Shown one piece after another: positions 12,205-25,322 of a stretch of DNA of 64,000 nucleotides (positions are counted from its first letter, which is position 1; every line of letters starts with the position of its first letter). The stretch is from Hybos culiciformis (lineage: Eukaryota; Arthropoda; Insecta; Diptera; Hybotidae), in NCBI GenBank assembly GCA_964007475.1, contig OZ023274.1, positions 94,869,750-94,933,749 of the forward strand. Reading direction: 5' to 3'. The translations under genes and the position numbers were made by a program. The notes below the pieces were generated by a model. That model saw only the letters and a program-made list of their open reading frames with translations. It did not search any database and was not told the origin of the DNA.

Positions 12205-14302
12205 ATGGTCACAATATTGACAAATATAAAGGTAAAAACAAAAGGATTATATGGTCTAATAAAATAGAGTATATTATTTGATGTTTACAAATCTCTAATT
12301 TTTATTTTTTTATTTTTAGAAAACTCCGTACACAAAAACTTTTGATGAAAATTTGATTCCAGGCCACAAAATAAGAGTCATAGGATCTATTCCGAAAAAT
12401 GCAAGAAGGTTTGTATTAAAATTTTACCCTGTGCATATAAATATAGATTCTACAATAATGTTTATCATCTAAACTCATAAAAATGAAGTTACCTACTATA
12501 TAAGAAAATGAAATTGATATAAAATTGTTGTAAAAAGATTAACACAGGTAAATCACAAGTAATTAGTACAAGTAATTAGTACATGAGTCACGTCACAATT
12601 TGAAAACGTTATTATTATCTATAATGTTTATTATTATATTAAAAGTATGTGCAAAAAATGTTTCAAAGAAGAGCTTTTCAAATTAATATTATTATTTATA
12701 ATTTATTTTTGTCAAATCCATGTTCCATTCATATGAATAGTAGGTACACATTCAATTATTTTTGTTAATGTATTTTTATTTTATATAAAGGATTTCAGTA
12801 AATTTTGTATGCAATGATCATGGTAATATTAGTCCTCACAATGATATTCCACTTCATATAGATTTTCGTCTTAATGATAAAATAATTGTTCGCAATTGTT
12901 ATTTTTATGGAAAATGGGGATCTGAAGAACGTGAAGGTGGTTGTCCAGTTGAAAAGGAAACTATATTTGAGCTTATTGTACTAATTCAAGAAAATTGCTA
13001 TCGCATTGCTATAAATGGAAACCATTTTTGTGATTTTGAACATCGTTTACCTATTTCTAAAGTAAAATCATTAGAAATTTTTCATGACATTGTTGTATCA
13101 GTTATAACAATAGAAAATCCAGGTATCGGAAAAAATTTAGAATATCCACATCCACTACCAATTTATAAGGTATACAATAATATTGTAGAATTTACTGTAA
13201 TACTAGATAAGAAACTGAACAGAAAACTAACTTATTTTGCAAAACCATAATTTGAAGATGGGAAATGAATGCAGTATGGTTTTTATCAGAATTATGTCTG
13301 GCTCTGAAACCCTTTAAATTAATGTACATTATATTAGGCCCTTCATATCAATATCAGAATAGTTTATACGTGTTCAATAAAAATGTTTTTTACTTGCATT
13401 TTTTACATAATATAATTTTTAATCATTCAGAATGAACCCTATATTGTTCCAGTTCTTGGAACTTGCCTTAAAATTGGACAATGTGTAATTATTCATGGAA
13501 AAACTACATGGGATGCTAAACGGTATTTAATTTTTTTAGTTGTTTAATAAAAACTGCATAAATAAAATTTTAACATACATTTTTTTGTCGAATAAAACAA
13601 ACAGTTGACAATTTATTTTTAGATTAACAATAAATTTACTTAATGCGTACAATAATAATTTGGAAAATGTCATTGATGGTCAAATTCCTCTTCATTTAGA
13701 CGTTCGCTTTTCAAATCAACTGATTGTTCGCAATAGTTATATTGATGGCTGGCAGAAGGAAGAGCGTTCAGGAGTTTGCCCTATTGTTGCAAATAAATAT
13801 TACTGTATGCATATACTGGTCAATGAATTTGATTATGAAATCAAAATAAATGGAAAACATTTTTGCACGTATAAGCATCGGCTAGCACCAACAGGGGTGA
13901 AATTTGTTTCTGTAATAGGTAAACTAAACGTAAAGCTTCAAATTTTTAATATTAAAACCTACTCATTTATAAGTTCAGTTTTTGAGTTCCTCTGTTTAAG
14001 TTCCGTGCAGAACTAAATTCCTTATTGTTTCTTCAAAAATATTTTTTGTAAGAATACAGGGTGTTATTTCAAATTTTTTAGAGTTTCAATAATTTTAATG
14101 CAAAACTTTATTAGAATAGCTAAAAGTTTTTATTTTAATTTTTGGGTACGTCTAGAAAAGATAGTTTATTAATATTAAAATTTGAAAAATAATTTTAAGT
14201 TTTTTAGGTGACACATCGGTTGAAGCCTTGAGTTTTACACCAACTCCGAGTATTCGTGAACTTCTAATGACTGAAATAAAAACTAGAAATAAAGTTTTAT
14301 AA
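12205..14302 (+). CDS. Tandem-repeat galectin (two carbohydrate-recognition domains), 6 exons
   Basis: Exons are 12205-12231, 12320-12408, 12791-13169, 13431-13522, 13623-13918 and 14208-14302. All join in phase and total 978 nt, 325 aa plus stop. The short first exon gives MVTILTNIK, leading into the first domain (LIPGHKIRVIGSIP). Domain 1 (about 10-150) has sugar-contact positions H61, D63, R65, N74, W81, E84 and R86. Domain 2 (about 166-300) has H220, D222, R224, N233, W239, E242 and R244. Galectins bind beta-galactosides; the canonical HxNxR is HxDxR in both domains here, and every other contact residue is kept. No signal peptide is visible, as usual for galectins, which leave cells by a non-classical route. 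Both domains are split after the IPKNAR/TWDAKR position, so the domain duplication copied the intron as well. In insects such proteins are tied to immunity and midgut glycan binding. Confidence 0.93.
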
Positions 14303-14424
14303 CTACATTATGTATATTTTTTTATTAAAGCTATAATATATATATTATTTTTAGTTTGGTTTTGTATTTTTTTCAAATTTTTTTTATTTTGGTTCTTATA
14401 TTTGAAGCGAACAACATTTATTTT

Positions 14425-14430
14425 AATAAA
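14425..14430 (+). terminator. Poly-A signal after galectin terminal exon copy 1
   Basis: AATAAA 123 bases past the first galectin stop codon. The same hexamer is kept at the equivalent place in the second copy. Confidence 0.5.
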
Positions 14431-14888
14431 CAAACAAATTAATTAAAATTTTTTCGTTTTCTGTAAGTTATAAATAGTCCCAGGTCCAGTAACTAGATTC
14501 TTTATTTGTGTAATTAATATACGAGTAGAAGTATGTACTTAATAAATCTATACTACTAACAATAATTTTTAAGATACAAAAAGTAGTATCGGTAATCGAT
14601 TATGTTATTGAAGGAACCCTAAAATATGTTTAGCCCCTGTATGTGACCAAGGTTTCTTAAAACTAAAGTATCTTAAATCGAAATGTTGAAAACGGGCCCC
14701 ATACTTTTACAGTTTTTCTTATTGATTTGCAGGGTGTTGCAGGGTGTTTTGGAGTTTCAAAAACTTTAATGTGAAACATCATTAGAATATCCACATTTTT
14801 TATTAAAACTAAAAGCGATTATTTTAATTTTTGGCTACGTCTAGAAATGATTGTTTATTAATATTAAAATTTGAATAATAATTTTTAG

Positions 14889-14983
14889 GTGACACATCGG
14901 TTGAAGCCTTGAGTTTTACACCAACTCCGAGTATTCGTGAACTTCTAATGACTGAAATAAGATCAGGAAAAAAATATTTATAA
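14889..14983 (+). CDS. Second, alternative terminal exon of the galectin gene
   Basis: An acceptor (ATTTTTAG|GTGACACA) is followed by a 95-nt open stretch ending in TAA, the same length and phase as the exon at 14208-14302. Spliced to the donor at 13918 it gives the same 23 residues (DTSVEALSFTPTPSIRELLM, then TEI) and then RSGKKYL in place of KTRNKVL. Both tails end basic. With its own poly-A signal it could serve as an alternative last exon; equally it could be a silent relic, since copy 1 would normally terminate the transcript. Confidence 0.7.
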
Positions 14984-15107
14984 CTACATTATGTATATTT
15001 TTTTTATTAAAGCTATAATATATAATTATATTTTTAGTTTGATTTTGTATTTTTTTCAAATTTTTTTTACTTTGGTTCTTATATTTGAAGCGAACAACAT
15101 TTATTTT

Positions 15108-15113
15108 AATAAA
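15108..15113 (+). terminator. Poly-A signal after galectin terminal exon copy 2
   Basis: AATAAA 125 bases past the second stop, in the position equivalent to 14425 in copy 1. Confidence 0.45.
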
Positions 15114-17041
15114 GAAACAAATTAATTAAAATTTATTTGTTTTCAGTAAGTTATAAATAGTAGGTCCAGTAACTAGCTTCTTTATTTGTGTATTTAATAT
15201 AGAAGTACTTAATAAATGTTTAGCCCCTGGATGTGACCAAGGTATCTTTAAACTAAGATATCTGAAATCCAAATGTTAAAAGCGGCCCCAATACTTCTAT
15301 AGTTTTTTTTATTGATTTGTTTTAACGTCTGTGTTCATTGATCATTTTGATGATTTGATTGTATTCATCAAATTTTTTATGATTTCTAATTGTTAATTAA
15401 TAAATATTATTACATATTATTAAATGTTAAAAATAACAACAAAATACATGAGAAAATTATGAATTATGAAATATATATAATATAGAAATAATGGAATTAC
15501 GGAATATAATGAGTGAAATTTGAATAATATAATTATAATAATATATTTTTAACGAATTTATATTATTAGTAGTGATACCCATAGTAATGATCTTTAATAA
15601 CCATAATTATGGTAAGATTCTGAATATTCTGATATTTATAGTATGGTTGGCAATGTTGATTGTTATGAGCAAATCTCTTCAGCTAATATCAATTTTATTC
15701 AATTTCTTTTATTATGCGGAATTTTCAAAAACATAAATAAAAATGGAAACAATAAAGTGTATTCGGCTTTTTTTATGCAATTTTATGAAACACAAAAAAA
15801 AAAATAATTGTTGTATGTTCTGTTTTGACCATGAAATTTATTGAAGTAATAATAGTATAAGAATTATTTTAGGTATACAATATTCAATTCGCTCAATCAG
15901 CTCACAAGATAAAAATAAAAATAAGAAACTTCATTTAGCATATTTATGTATCTCTTACTGGAAAAAGCTAAGAAGGTGTTAAACTCTATAATATCGTACG
16001 TTTTTGGTTAGAATTTTTTAGTTTTTAGTTAAATTAAATTACCACTGACGAAATTATATTTCCAAAATTGGAATAAAATAAAAAGACTAAGTATATATCT
16101 TTAGGTGAACGATCTATGTTTTATATTTTATTAATTATTAATAATAAAAATTAAAGATATGATTTTCGGAAGATTTTTCCGATGATAGTACAATTCTCCT
16201 GATCATTATTTCTTTATAGACCGAATTAATTCTGAATTAATATGAATTGGCTTTTCACTGAATTTGTACATGGAATGCCAAAAAATAAAAAAAATACAAA
16301 ATACTAAATCTATGTACTTATATCTTTTTTGCATATCTATCTAAAAAATCCCAGAATTACATTATGTAGTTGAACTTTAAGTCAAATTGACATTGTTAAG
16401 AACATCCAATTGAACATTATGCTCAACGAATTATTATGTAAAAAAAAATATAAATCATAATCTAAAGAACTTACCTAATTTTAATTATGATTTACTTTAT
16501 ATTTAACTATATAGGGTTTTTACTTGATTTTTGTTAAGAACTTCTCAAATTTTTTATACTGCAATCGAGTAATTTTTCTTTTCTTGCAAATTTTATAAAT
16601 ATTTTTACATTTAGTTAACTTAATTCTTTAATATATAAAAAAAATTTTTTTTTCTATATTTAAATATTTAACATTCAATTTGTCTGTTAATTTTTAAACA
16701 GTTAATTCAAGAAGATTGTTAAATTTTATAGGAAATGTTTTTTTTTCTTTCAAATTCAGCAGATATAACATAAAAACCTCTCCATATACAATCATAAATA
16801 CATACCATATAAAAAAGTATTATACTATAAAAAAGATACATAGTTCTCGTGCAATATACATTTTTTTTTTCATATTGAAGTTTTTGTGAGCGATTTTTAA
16901 ATGAATGTATTTTATTTTTCATATTCTTATAAGTTTTTTTTTTCTTTTTTGTATTTTATTTCATTATTTTAATTCTTCATTTTTTCTTTTCTTTATTTTT
17001 TTTTTAAGAAATTTTTCTTTTGCTGAATAGAAAATTTTAAA

Positions 17042-17096
17042 CCAGTTGCGGACGCGTTTTACTCCATTAAACTTCGTGGAATATTTTTCGCGGATA
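17042..17096. promoter_or_regulatory. CpG-containing islet, possible promoter or first non-coding exon
   Basis: In a long AT desert this 55-base patch has several CpGs (GCGGACGCG, TTCGTGG, TTCGCGG). ACCAGTTG resembles an arthropod initiator and GCGGACG fits the pause-button consensus KCGRWCG, though the spacing between them is not canonical. It could be the start of the gene that has exons at 38-39 kb. No open frame is present. Confidence 0.25.
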
Positions 17097-20000
17097 AACA
17101 TTTATTTTTTGTTTTTCGATTTTGTTTTTTTTTTATAATTTTATTTTTTTTTTTAATTTTAATTTTCCAAATGTAAATTATATATACTTTTAATTAAAGA
17201 AATAATTTTTGAAATCTTTAAAAAAGATTAAAAAAATAAAATTGAAAATTTTTTATCACTTAATTTAATTATTAGAAATTTTTAATAAATTTTTTTTTTT
17301 ATTAATTCAATTAGAAATAAAAAAAAAGGTATAACTAAAATTATATTTCAAAAAAAGCGAAAATAAAGAGAAACAAAAATAAAAGATTAGTAGAAGAAGA
17401 AAAAAAAAAGTAGAAACAAAAATATCATAAAAAAATTAAAATATTAAATAAATATATACTTCCGTGTGATAAAGAAAAAATAGAAATAAATATAAAAATA
17501 AAAACAAAATAAATATTATGAAAATTTTTAACTTAAACTTCAAAATTTTATTATTATACAACATATATTTTAAATTATGCCGAAATTAATTAAAATCCGA
17601 ACTCGTATTAAAAATAATAAATATGATAAAAGGAATAAAATTAATTATTTCAGTTTTTATTTTATCGAATTTTATTTTTAATTTAAAAAATAATTAAATC
17701 ATAACAAATTTCTTTCTGCCTGACGAAGTTTTGAAAACAATCCAGCAAAATGAATAAAAAAAAGTATCGTTTTTATTATTAAGATGATCATAAGCAAATC
17801 ATTTTCAAATCAAATATTAAAAATGATCAGATTCCTTTAAATCAAATCAACTATAATTATTGGTAAAAATTGATATAAATATTATTCAAATTATTTATGA
17901 AAGAACAAAACTTCAAAATCATTTTATATATCAGAATATCGAAACGTTATATCATATCGATAGTAAGAAAGTATAACTGAAAAAAAATTAATATAATTAA
18001 AAAAATAAATAAATAAAATATATCAATTTTATTATATATTGTACTTATCAATAATAATATATTTCACCATGAAATGTCATGTGTATAAACAAAAATAATA
18101 AAATAATTGCGATTTATTCTTAAATGTCATTTATCGGTCAAGATCAAATAATAGTTAAATACAAATTTTTTTATTTATGTTTTCTTTTTGACAGAACAAA
18201 ATATATCTATATAAATATATATTTTTTTTATTGCTTAATTTACCCGTTAAAATATTAAAAAAAAATGATGTAGATTTTATTTTTTATTAATGCGAATGCC
18301 AAAATGAAAAGAATTTGTCAAAACTGAATAAACAAATAAAATTCCTTTAATAAAAAAAAAAAAAAATGTAAACAACACAAAAAATACAAAAAAAAAAAGA
18401 AGAAAATAAATGAGATAACGTTTTGAGTATTTAATTTGTTTAGTGATAAAAATTATCAAAAAAGATACACTTAAAAAAAAAAATTAAACAAAAAAATGAA
18501 AATTTAAAATTTTCAATTTAGCGTTTTTATTAAATTTTGTTTATTACTAAAAACCACACACTTTTTGAAGTGTTTATTAACTATTTGTTTCTGAAGTGAA
18601 GTGCGGGTACAAAAAAAAAAGATAAGCTGAAGTAAAAAAGATATATTTATAAAAATTAAAAATATCAATTGCCAATAATTTAAAAAAAAATATTGTTACG
18701 CTATTTTTAATTCGAGAAATACATTATACGAGTATATATAAAATTTTTATTGTGGATTATGTAAACAAAATTTTAACTGGTAAGTTCTTAAAGAAGTAGA
18801 CTATGTTGGTGCCGAGTTTAAATTGTTGTTGTGGTTTCTGAAGGCGTTGATAGTTTTTAAGTGACAAAAAATCTCGCAAAAAGTTTATATAATAAACGTA
18901 CTTTGTCTTGAAATACGATTTTGGAACTAGGCTATAATTACCCATAACTAACAACTATGTTTACTTTGATAACCAGGAGTATTCGATTGTTCACAAAATA
19001 ATATTAAATAACTGTATGAAATTAATGCAAACTTTTTTATAGCTTCTTTTTTAACAACTTTTTAATATACGTCTCAGTTCTGGAATACGTATAAGTCAAA
19101 ATATTCAGACAAAGCCACTGCTATATAAAACTAAAAAACAAACGAACAATTCAATAGATTCTCTGACATTTTTATTTGTTTAATTAAACTTAATATACAA
19201 GCTAGACATACTGAATCTAGATGTACGTATTAAAATTTTTTCCCATTTAAATGCGTCAAAGATTAAAACATCTGTTTGTATCATTTTTATTTGTATTTAT
19301 TTAAAAATTATTATATTTTTTTTAGAGAAGGTTATTAGATTGTTCAAATCGAATTTTCGTCTAAATATTGTCTTAGCTTTTGTGAAGAGATCTTAACTCT
19401 TAATAATGTCGTTATGTGTTAAGTTTTTCATTTTTTTCTAAACACTTTTAAACATTCGTCTCTTGATTTTTAGTTAGGAAATCGAATTGGCTTCAATCAG
19501 TTTTGATAAATAAATTCAGGAAACTTCTGTCCTTTGCACAGTGATTGTGATATACTGAATTCTATATCATGATTATGCTATTCTATGTATAGTGTTCGAA
19601 TAAGCGTTACATATTTAAGTGGATAATTATATGAAAATGTTAAAAGAAGTAAGCTCTGAACTTTGGTGAAAATTTTTTTGTTGTATATTATGTTTGTAAT
19701 TTTCTAAAAAAGAATACATTTCACAATGAAATTTAATTTCTTTTACGATTTTAGTAATTTTTTTTTTTCACTCATGTAGATATTTTGTTAAAATGTGCTA
19801 TATGAAAGGTGTATTCACTTCCTATTATAAAGTTAAATTTATTTTGAAATCTGTAAAATTTTCAATAGTTATTATTAAAATATTATTATTATTTTTTTTC
19901 CATATAGGTATTTCTTCTTTAAAATTTTTTTTATGTCTATAGGTAATTCCAAATTAAATGATGTGCAAAAAATTGTGAAACCAAAAAGCTTGGTAAATTA

Positions 20001-23000
20001 ATTTATAAGAATTACAGTATTAATGATAATTATTTATTAATTTATTATTAATTTTTCTTTTTTTTTTCAAAAAAAAAAAAAAAATATATATATGAAGTAT
20101 ACATTATATATATAAAATACATATATAAATGTATTATATATTATTGCTTAATAAATCCATACCTTGAAATGAAATAAAAATTTTTAATGGTTTCAAATGT
20201 AACATAAGTTCATAATAATTTTTACGTAAAAAAAAGGGTGGAATGGAAATAATTCAATTTTCGTAGGCATAATTGGAAAGAAATTTAATGTGGTTTACCG
20301 TTCTCGATACTATGTTTATGTATAGATTTACATATGTACCGATAGTGGGAAAAATTGTGAAAATTTAATTCATTTTTTTATTTCGATGAGCACAAAGTAT
20401 TTAATATTAACAAGTGTTTTTTTTTTCGTAATTTTATCAAGAAATCGAAAGAATAAAAATTTAATGATCAGAACATTCTTAATTTTTTTTTTTTTTATAA
20501 ATCGAAGTACGATACAATATAAAAATGGATAATAAATAAATTTTATATTGGTTCAATAATTATTAATGTTTAGCCACAGATATTGAAAACGGTTCGATTG
20601 AATACCAATAACGAAGATTTATTGATATATATGAATAACTATCTACTTATCATTCTAATAAATTGTACTATTGTTCACTTTATGTGAAAGAACATTTTAT
20701 GTAACAAATATTAAATAAAGTTAGATAAATCTGGGATAAATCTAACATTGTAACCGTACTCGGACCTGTAAACTTGAAATTTTAAATTTCAATAAACCAA
20801 AAAATACTGTGCGTAAAAAAGCAATTTTAGTCGACCCATCCATACAAAAACTATGCATATAACTAATTTTTCTTTTCGCTGAACCTGACAAATATGAATT
20901 TTTTGTTTTTTGTTTTTTTTTACATGAAAAATTAAAAAATAATTTTCTATTGATGTCGATGCGCCATCATGCCTTTTTAACATAAATTTCAATAATATTG
21001 GAATTTTTTTTTGCCAAAGGTATTTTTCGGTTACATAAAATTTGTTTTTTTTTTTATGTCATATCTATACAAAAGAAATTTAAAAATAATATCAGTAAAA
21101 AAATTTAAAAAAAAAAGTTAAAAAATAAATAATAAATGAAAAATGGTTAAATTAATGTTTCCAAATCCGCTACCCTTATACAGTGTGAAAAAAATAATAA
21201 TGTGTAACTAGCATAAAATAGAAAAAATATATGTGTTTTTTTTTTTATATATATATAATATTTTTTTTTTTTAATAACTAACAATCATCATCGTAAATTT
21301 TTGTTATTTTTTTTTATTTTTTTAACTCACAAAATATCATAGTTATTTATTTTAAGTAGTTTTATTTATTATTAGTTATAGGTAGTTTATAAGGAAGTTT
21401 TTATAGTGGTGGTAGATAATTAATGTATAAAAATTTGTTGACTATACGATAAACATAATGTTAAAATTAAGAAGGAAGGTTTTGATTAAAAATGATTGAC
21501 AATAAATGTATAAATAAATAAATTATAGAAAAAAAAAATTGATTTTATATTCTTATGGCGCCAAGTTCTTAATGCATAATAAGTATTTTAATTAAAAATA
21601 AATATATTTTAACCCGGATTTTAAATAAGTATAGTATAACTATAGGTGTAACTTTTAAAGTTGTTTAGAATTTTAAAAATACTTGAAACTGATACTCTAA
21701 AATTCTCTCAGTTAATTTCAAATAATATTTTAAGAAAAAGTTATAACAATTGTGATAACAGTGGCAAGAATGACAAAAGCTAAGACTCGAAGTTATGGTG
21801 AAGTGCCTGTAAAATATAATATTCAAAATAGTCTCATATGGTATATACTCGTTAAGATAAGTCAGAGATAAATCTGATTTGATAAAAATAATAACTTTTA
21901 TAGGATCAGAAAATAAATTGAATACAGTACAAAAATCAAATTGAGTAACATTCAATAGGTATGCTTCCTGTGAAAATACACGAATTGATTTCAGGTTCTA
22001 TCTCATATCTCATAAACTGTCGACAAAATGCTTCTAACTGAGCTTAATTTAAGTCAGCAATAACTTCTTCAAATCTGTTGTTTGTAAAATACAATTTTTA
22101 AATCATAATAAAGAGAAGATAAGTACTTATATATTTATTTTAAATTTTTATATAAACATTAACAATATATTTTGATATTATTATTTTGCGATAATATTTT
22201 CATAATAAATTTCTTTGTATATGAAGGTTTTTTTTTTTTTTTCTAATCAAAGAAATTTGAAATGTTTACCTTGCTGTTTACGCAACATAAATATATTTAT
22301 ATGTGTATAACAATACGTAAATATTATTTCAATAGCTTAGAAATTAATATTGCAGAGTTAAATAAACGTTATTATTGGTATGGAGCTTATTATAAAATGA
22401 TAATTATAATAATTTTTTTTTTTTTTAATTTTATTTTTATATTTTCTGCATAAATAAAAACCAGTTTTACATGTAGGCATAGTTTATTTATATAAATTTT
22501 ATTTTTTTTTTAATTATATCGATCTGGTTTTTTAATAATATTTTTTTTTTTATTATATTAACATTAACAATAAAATAAAATATATAATAAAAAAAATAAA
22601 AATAAACATAAAAAAAAATAAAAAAAAATTAATCTGCATTTCATATGTGATTTTATTTATCATAAACTTAATTGAAAAGTGGATATATTTTAATTAAAAA
22701 TTCTTTTAAAGTAGATAGGGGTACGTGTTTTTAAAGAATTTATTATTTTTTTTTAATTCTTTTTTTGATAAGATTAATACTTTTTAAGAACAAGGTTTTA
22801 TTAAAAAAAAAAAAAAAAAGATGAAGAAGTTCAATAAATTGATATTTCATTTGATACTAACTATACTTGATACATACAATACTATAATAATGCATTACAC
22901 ATTATACAAATATATTTATTTTTATCCAGAAATATAGTCTTGGTCTTAGCCAATTTTTAGAGGAAAAAATGATCAGTTTTGTGTAATAAGTAGATACATA

Positions 23001-25301
23001 CAATATATTTTTATATTTTTTTCAATTAAGCGTAGGATGAAATTTGGCGGTAAAATAAAATTTTCATTAAATGTAATTTAATTTTAATTTAAAAGCATAA
23101 TTTAGAATATGATAATTGGCAAATAATGTACATATAATTAATATTTAACAAGGAACTATATTAAATTAATATTTATAATTAAATTTTAATTAAATTCTAT
23201 ATGATTTTACATAAATTGTCTTAAGGACCCCTTGTCAGTTCTAGACAGAGTATAAGTGTACCTAGTTAGTTAAAAGAAAAGTAAAAAGTAATTTATGTTA
23301 TTTTTATGTTAATACAAAATTATTGAAAAGTTCATAATAAAGAGTACTTGTTATTGTTACGACGTTACATACCTTGCACAGAATAGTATTTACAAGAGAG
23401 TTTCAGGCTTTAGTAATATACATCTAATCCTCAACTTATTTTGTACTGTATAAATGTCAAAAATATTATTGTAATTTAAGATTTTAATATTTTAATTTTA
23501 TTTCGTAAATCAAATATTATTTATTATTTTTTCATGATAAACTGATTTTATTAAAATAAATTTTTTTTTTTAATAATTCATTTTATTTAAAGTTCATAAA
23601 TATTCAACTTTTTTGAATCTTAATTATTTATTATTTTTGTACATACTTAATTTAATTTTGTACTTAATATCTTAAAAGTAGAATAATAGTTTTATTTTTA
23701 TGTGTACACATAAATGTGCAATGTACTCAACTTGTACATAATAATATTTATTATTTAAATGATTTATTGTATTTATAACTTTTTTTTTTTTAATATTTTA
23801 AATTTTAAATTTATGTTATTATGTAAAAAAAATCAAAAATGATCTCATTCATAATATTTTTACCCCGTTTTTTATAGTAAAACTTAAAAAAATATAAGTA
23901 TCGTACATATGTAAGATTTATGTAACAATATGAAAATTGCATAAAATGTAAATAATTTCATAATAAAATTCAATAATCTTAGTTAACGAAATTTTTCCTA
24001 AAGAAAAAACGAACTTAATTCCAATTTTTGAATATTATTTTTCTATTGTCACGGGGGTTCGATAATAAAATCTCTCACGATTTATATATAATTTTGTATA
24101 AATACTTAGTTATCAAAAAATTTCAAAAATAGAAAAACAAAAATTGTACTATTTTCTATCAGTATTAAAAAATAAATTCAATAATCTTAGAATTTTATAA
24201 CCTTTGATTAAAAGGTGTGTAAAACTAGTTTAAATCGTTTTATTTCAAGAATTGAAGAAGAAGAAAAAAAAAAATTTTCCTTTTTAAGATTTTCTTTTTT
24301 ATTTTTTTTGAAAAAATCTTACTTTTGCAACAAAAATGCATCCTGTGGTTTTGTGAAATTATCTTTGCCGCGTCGTATATTTGCTGTTTTGTATTTTTTT
24401 TTTTTCGTTTTTGTTTCTTTAACATTAAAAATAACATTGGTTTTGTCTCAAAAAAAAAAAAAAATAACAAGTATACCAGACCCAACAACATAAAATTTAT
24501 TTGAAAATATATATGAAAATCATTAGGTTCATGTAAAATAGATACTTTTTTTAATTAAGATTTTTAATTTTTAATTTTTTTATTATAATTCTTTAAACAT
24601 ATTGATGATCATATCATGATGTTGTTGTAACAGTATTTTGATTTTTTGGTGAGGATCAATATTGTGAATTATTTCGTTAGAACCATTTTTTCTATTTTTT
24701 TTTTTTGAAATAATGAAAATTATAGTTGATAAAAAGTATTTTCCTGATTAACAAATATTTGGTTAACTTGCAAGATAAGTCCAAGAACAAAAAAAAACCA
24801 ATATTATAATAACTTATAATACTTTTTATTTCAATTCTACATTAAGTTTTAGGAATTCTTCAAAGACAACACAGTACATACTATTTAAGCCTATATTGAA
24901 TTTGACGTATAATTAGGTATCGATCCTTAATTATCCACTGAAGCAATATCTTTATAAGACAAAAATATTGTTTTTAATTAGGTAAGATATTTTGTTTTAC
25001 AAAAATAAGATTCTTTCTAATTCACTAATTTATGGCTACAAAATGAGATAAGTTAAGGAAAAAACCGAAATTTGTAAATTATTGTGTAAAATTAATTACT
25101 GAAAAATTAAGCATATATAATTTCATCACTTGTCACTGTAAACCCGAATAAATTTAAGTCAAAATTCAAATTAAAATACAGGTTATGTAAATAGGGGAAA
25201 GAAAAAAAGAAGATATTTTTGCAGTCCACTCAATATGCATTTTATGAATGACAATATTTTTTCAATAATTCGAAAATGAAAAATTCTAAAAGATATTTAT
25301 A

Positions 25302-25322
25302 TTATTATTATTATTATTATTT
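25302..25322 (+). repeat. (ATT)n microsatellite
   Basis: About seven ATT units in a row within non-coding DNA. Confidence 0.8.

Larger units (their letters stand above)
14057..15320 (+). repeat. Tandem duplication covering the galectin terminal exon and 3' UTR
   Basis: Unit 1 (about 14057-14730) and unit 2 (about 14731-15320) align from CAGGGTGTT at the left to ATTGATTTG at the right. Each holds the end of the preceding intron, the terminal coding exon, the 3' UTR with AATAAA, and a tail with AGCCCCTG.ATGTGACCAAGG. Unit 2 lacks a stretch of roughly 90 bases present in unit 1 (near 14530-14625). The coding part is identical over the first ~70 bases; the flanks differ by substitutions and small indels. 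Confidence 0.9.

Noticed and set aside
24215..24493. Overlapping Phe/Lys-rich open frames on both strands
   Set aside because: They consist of translated poly-A and poly-T runs, with no domain.
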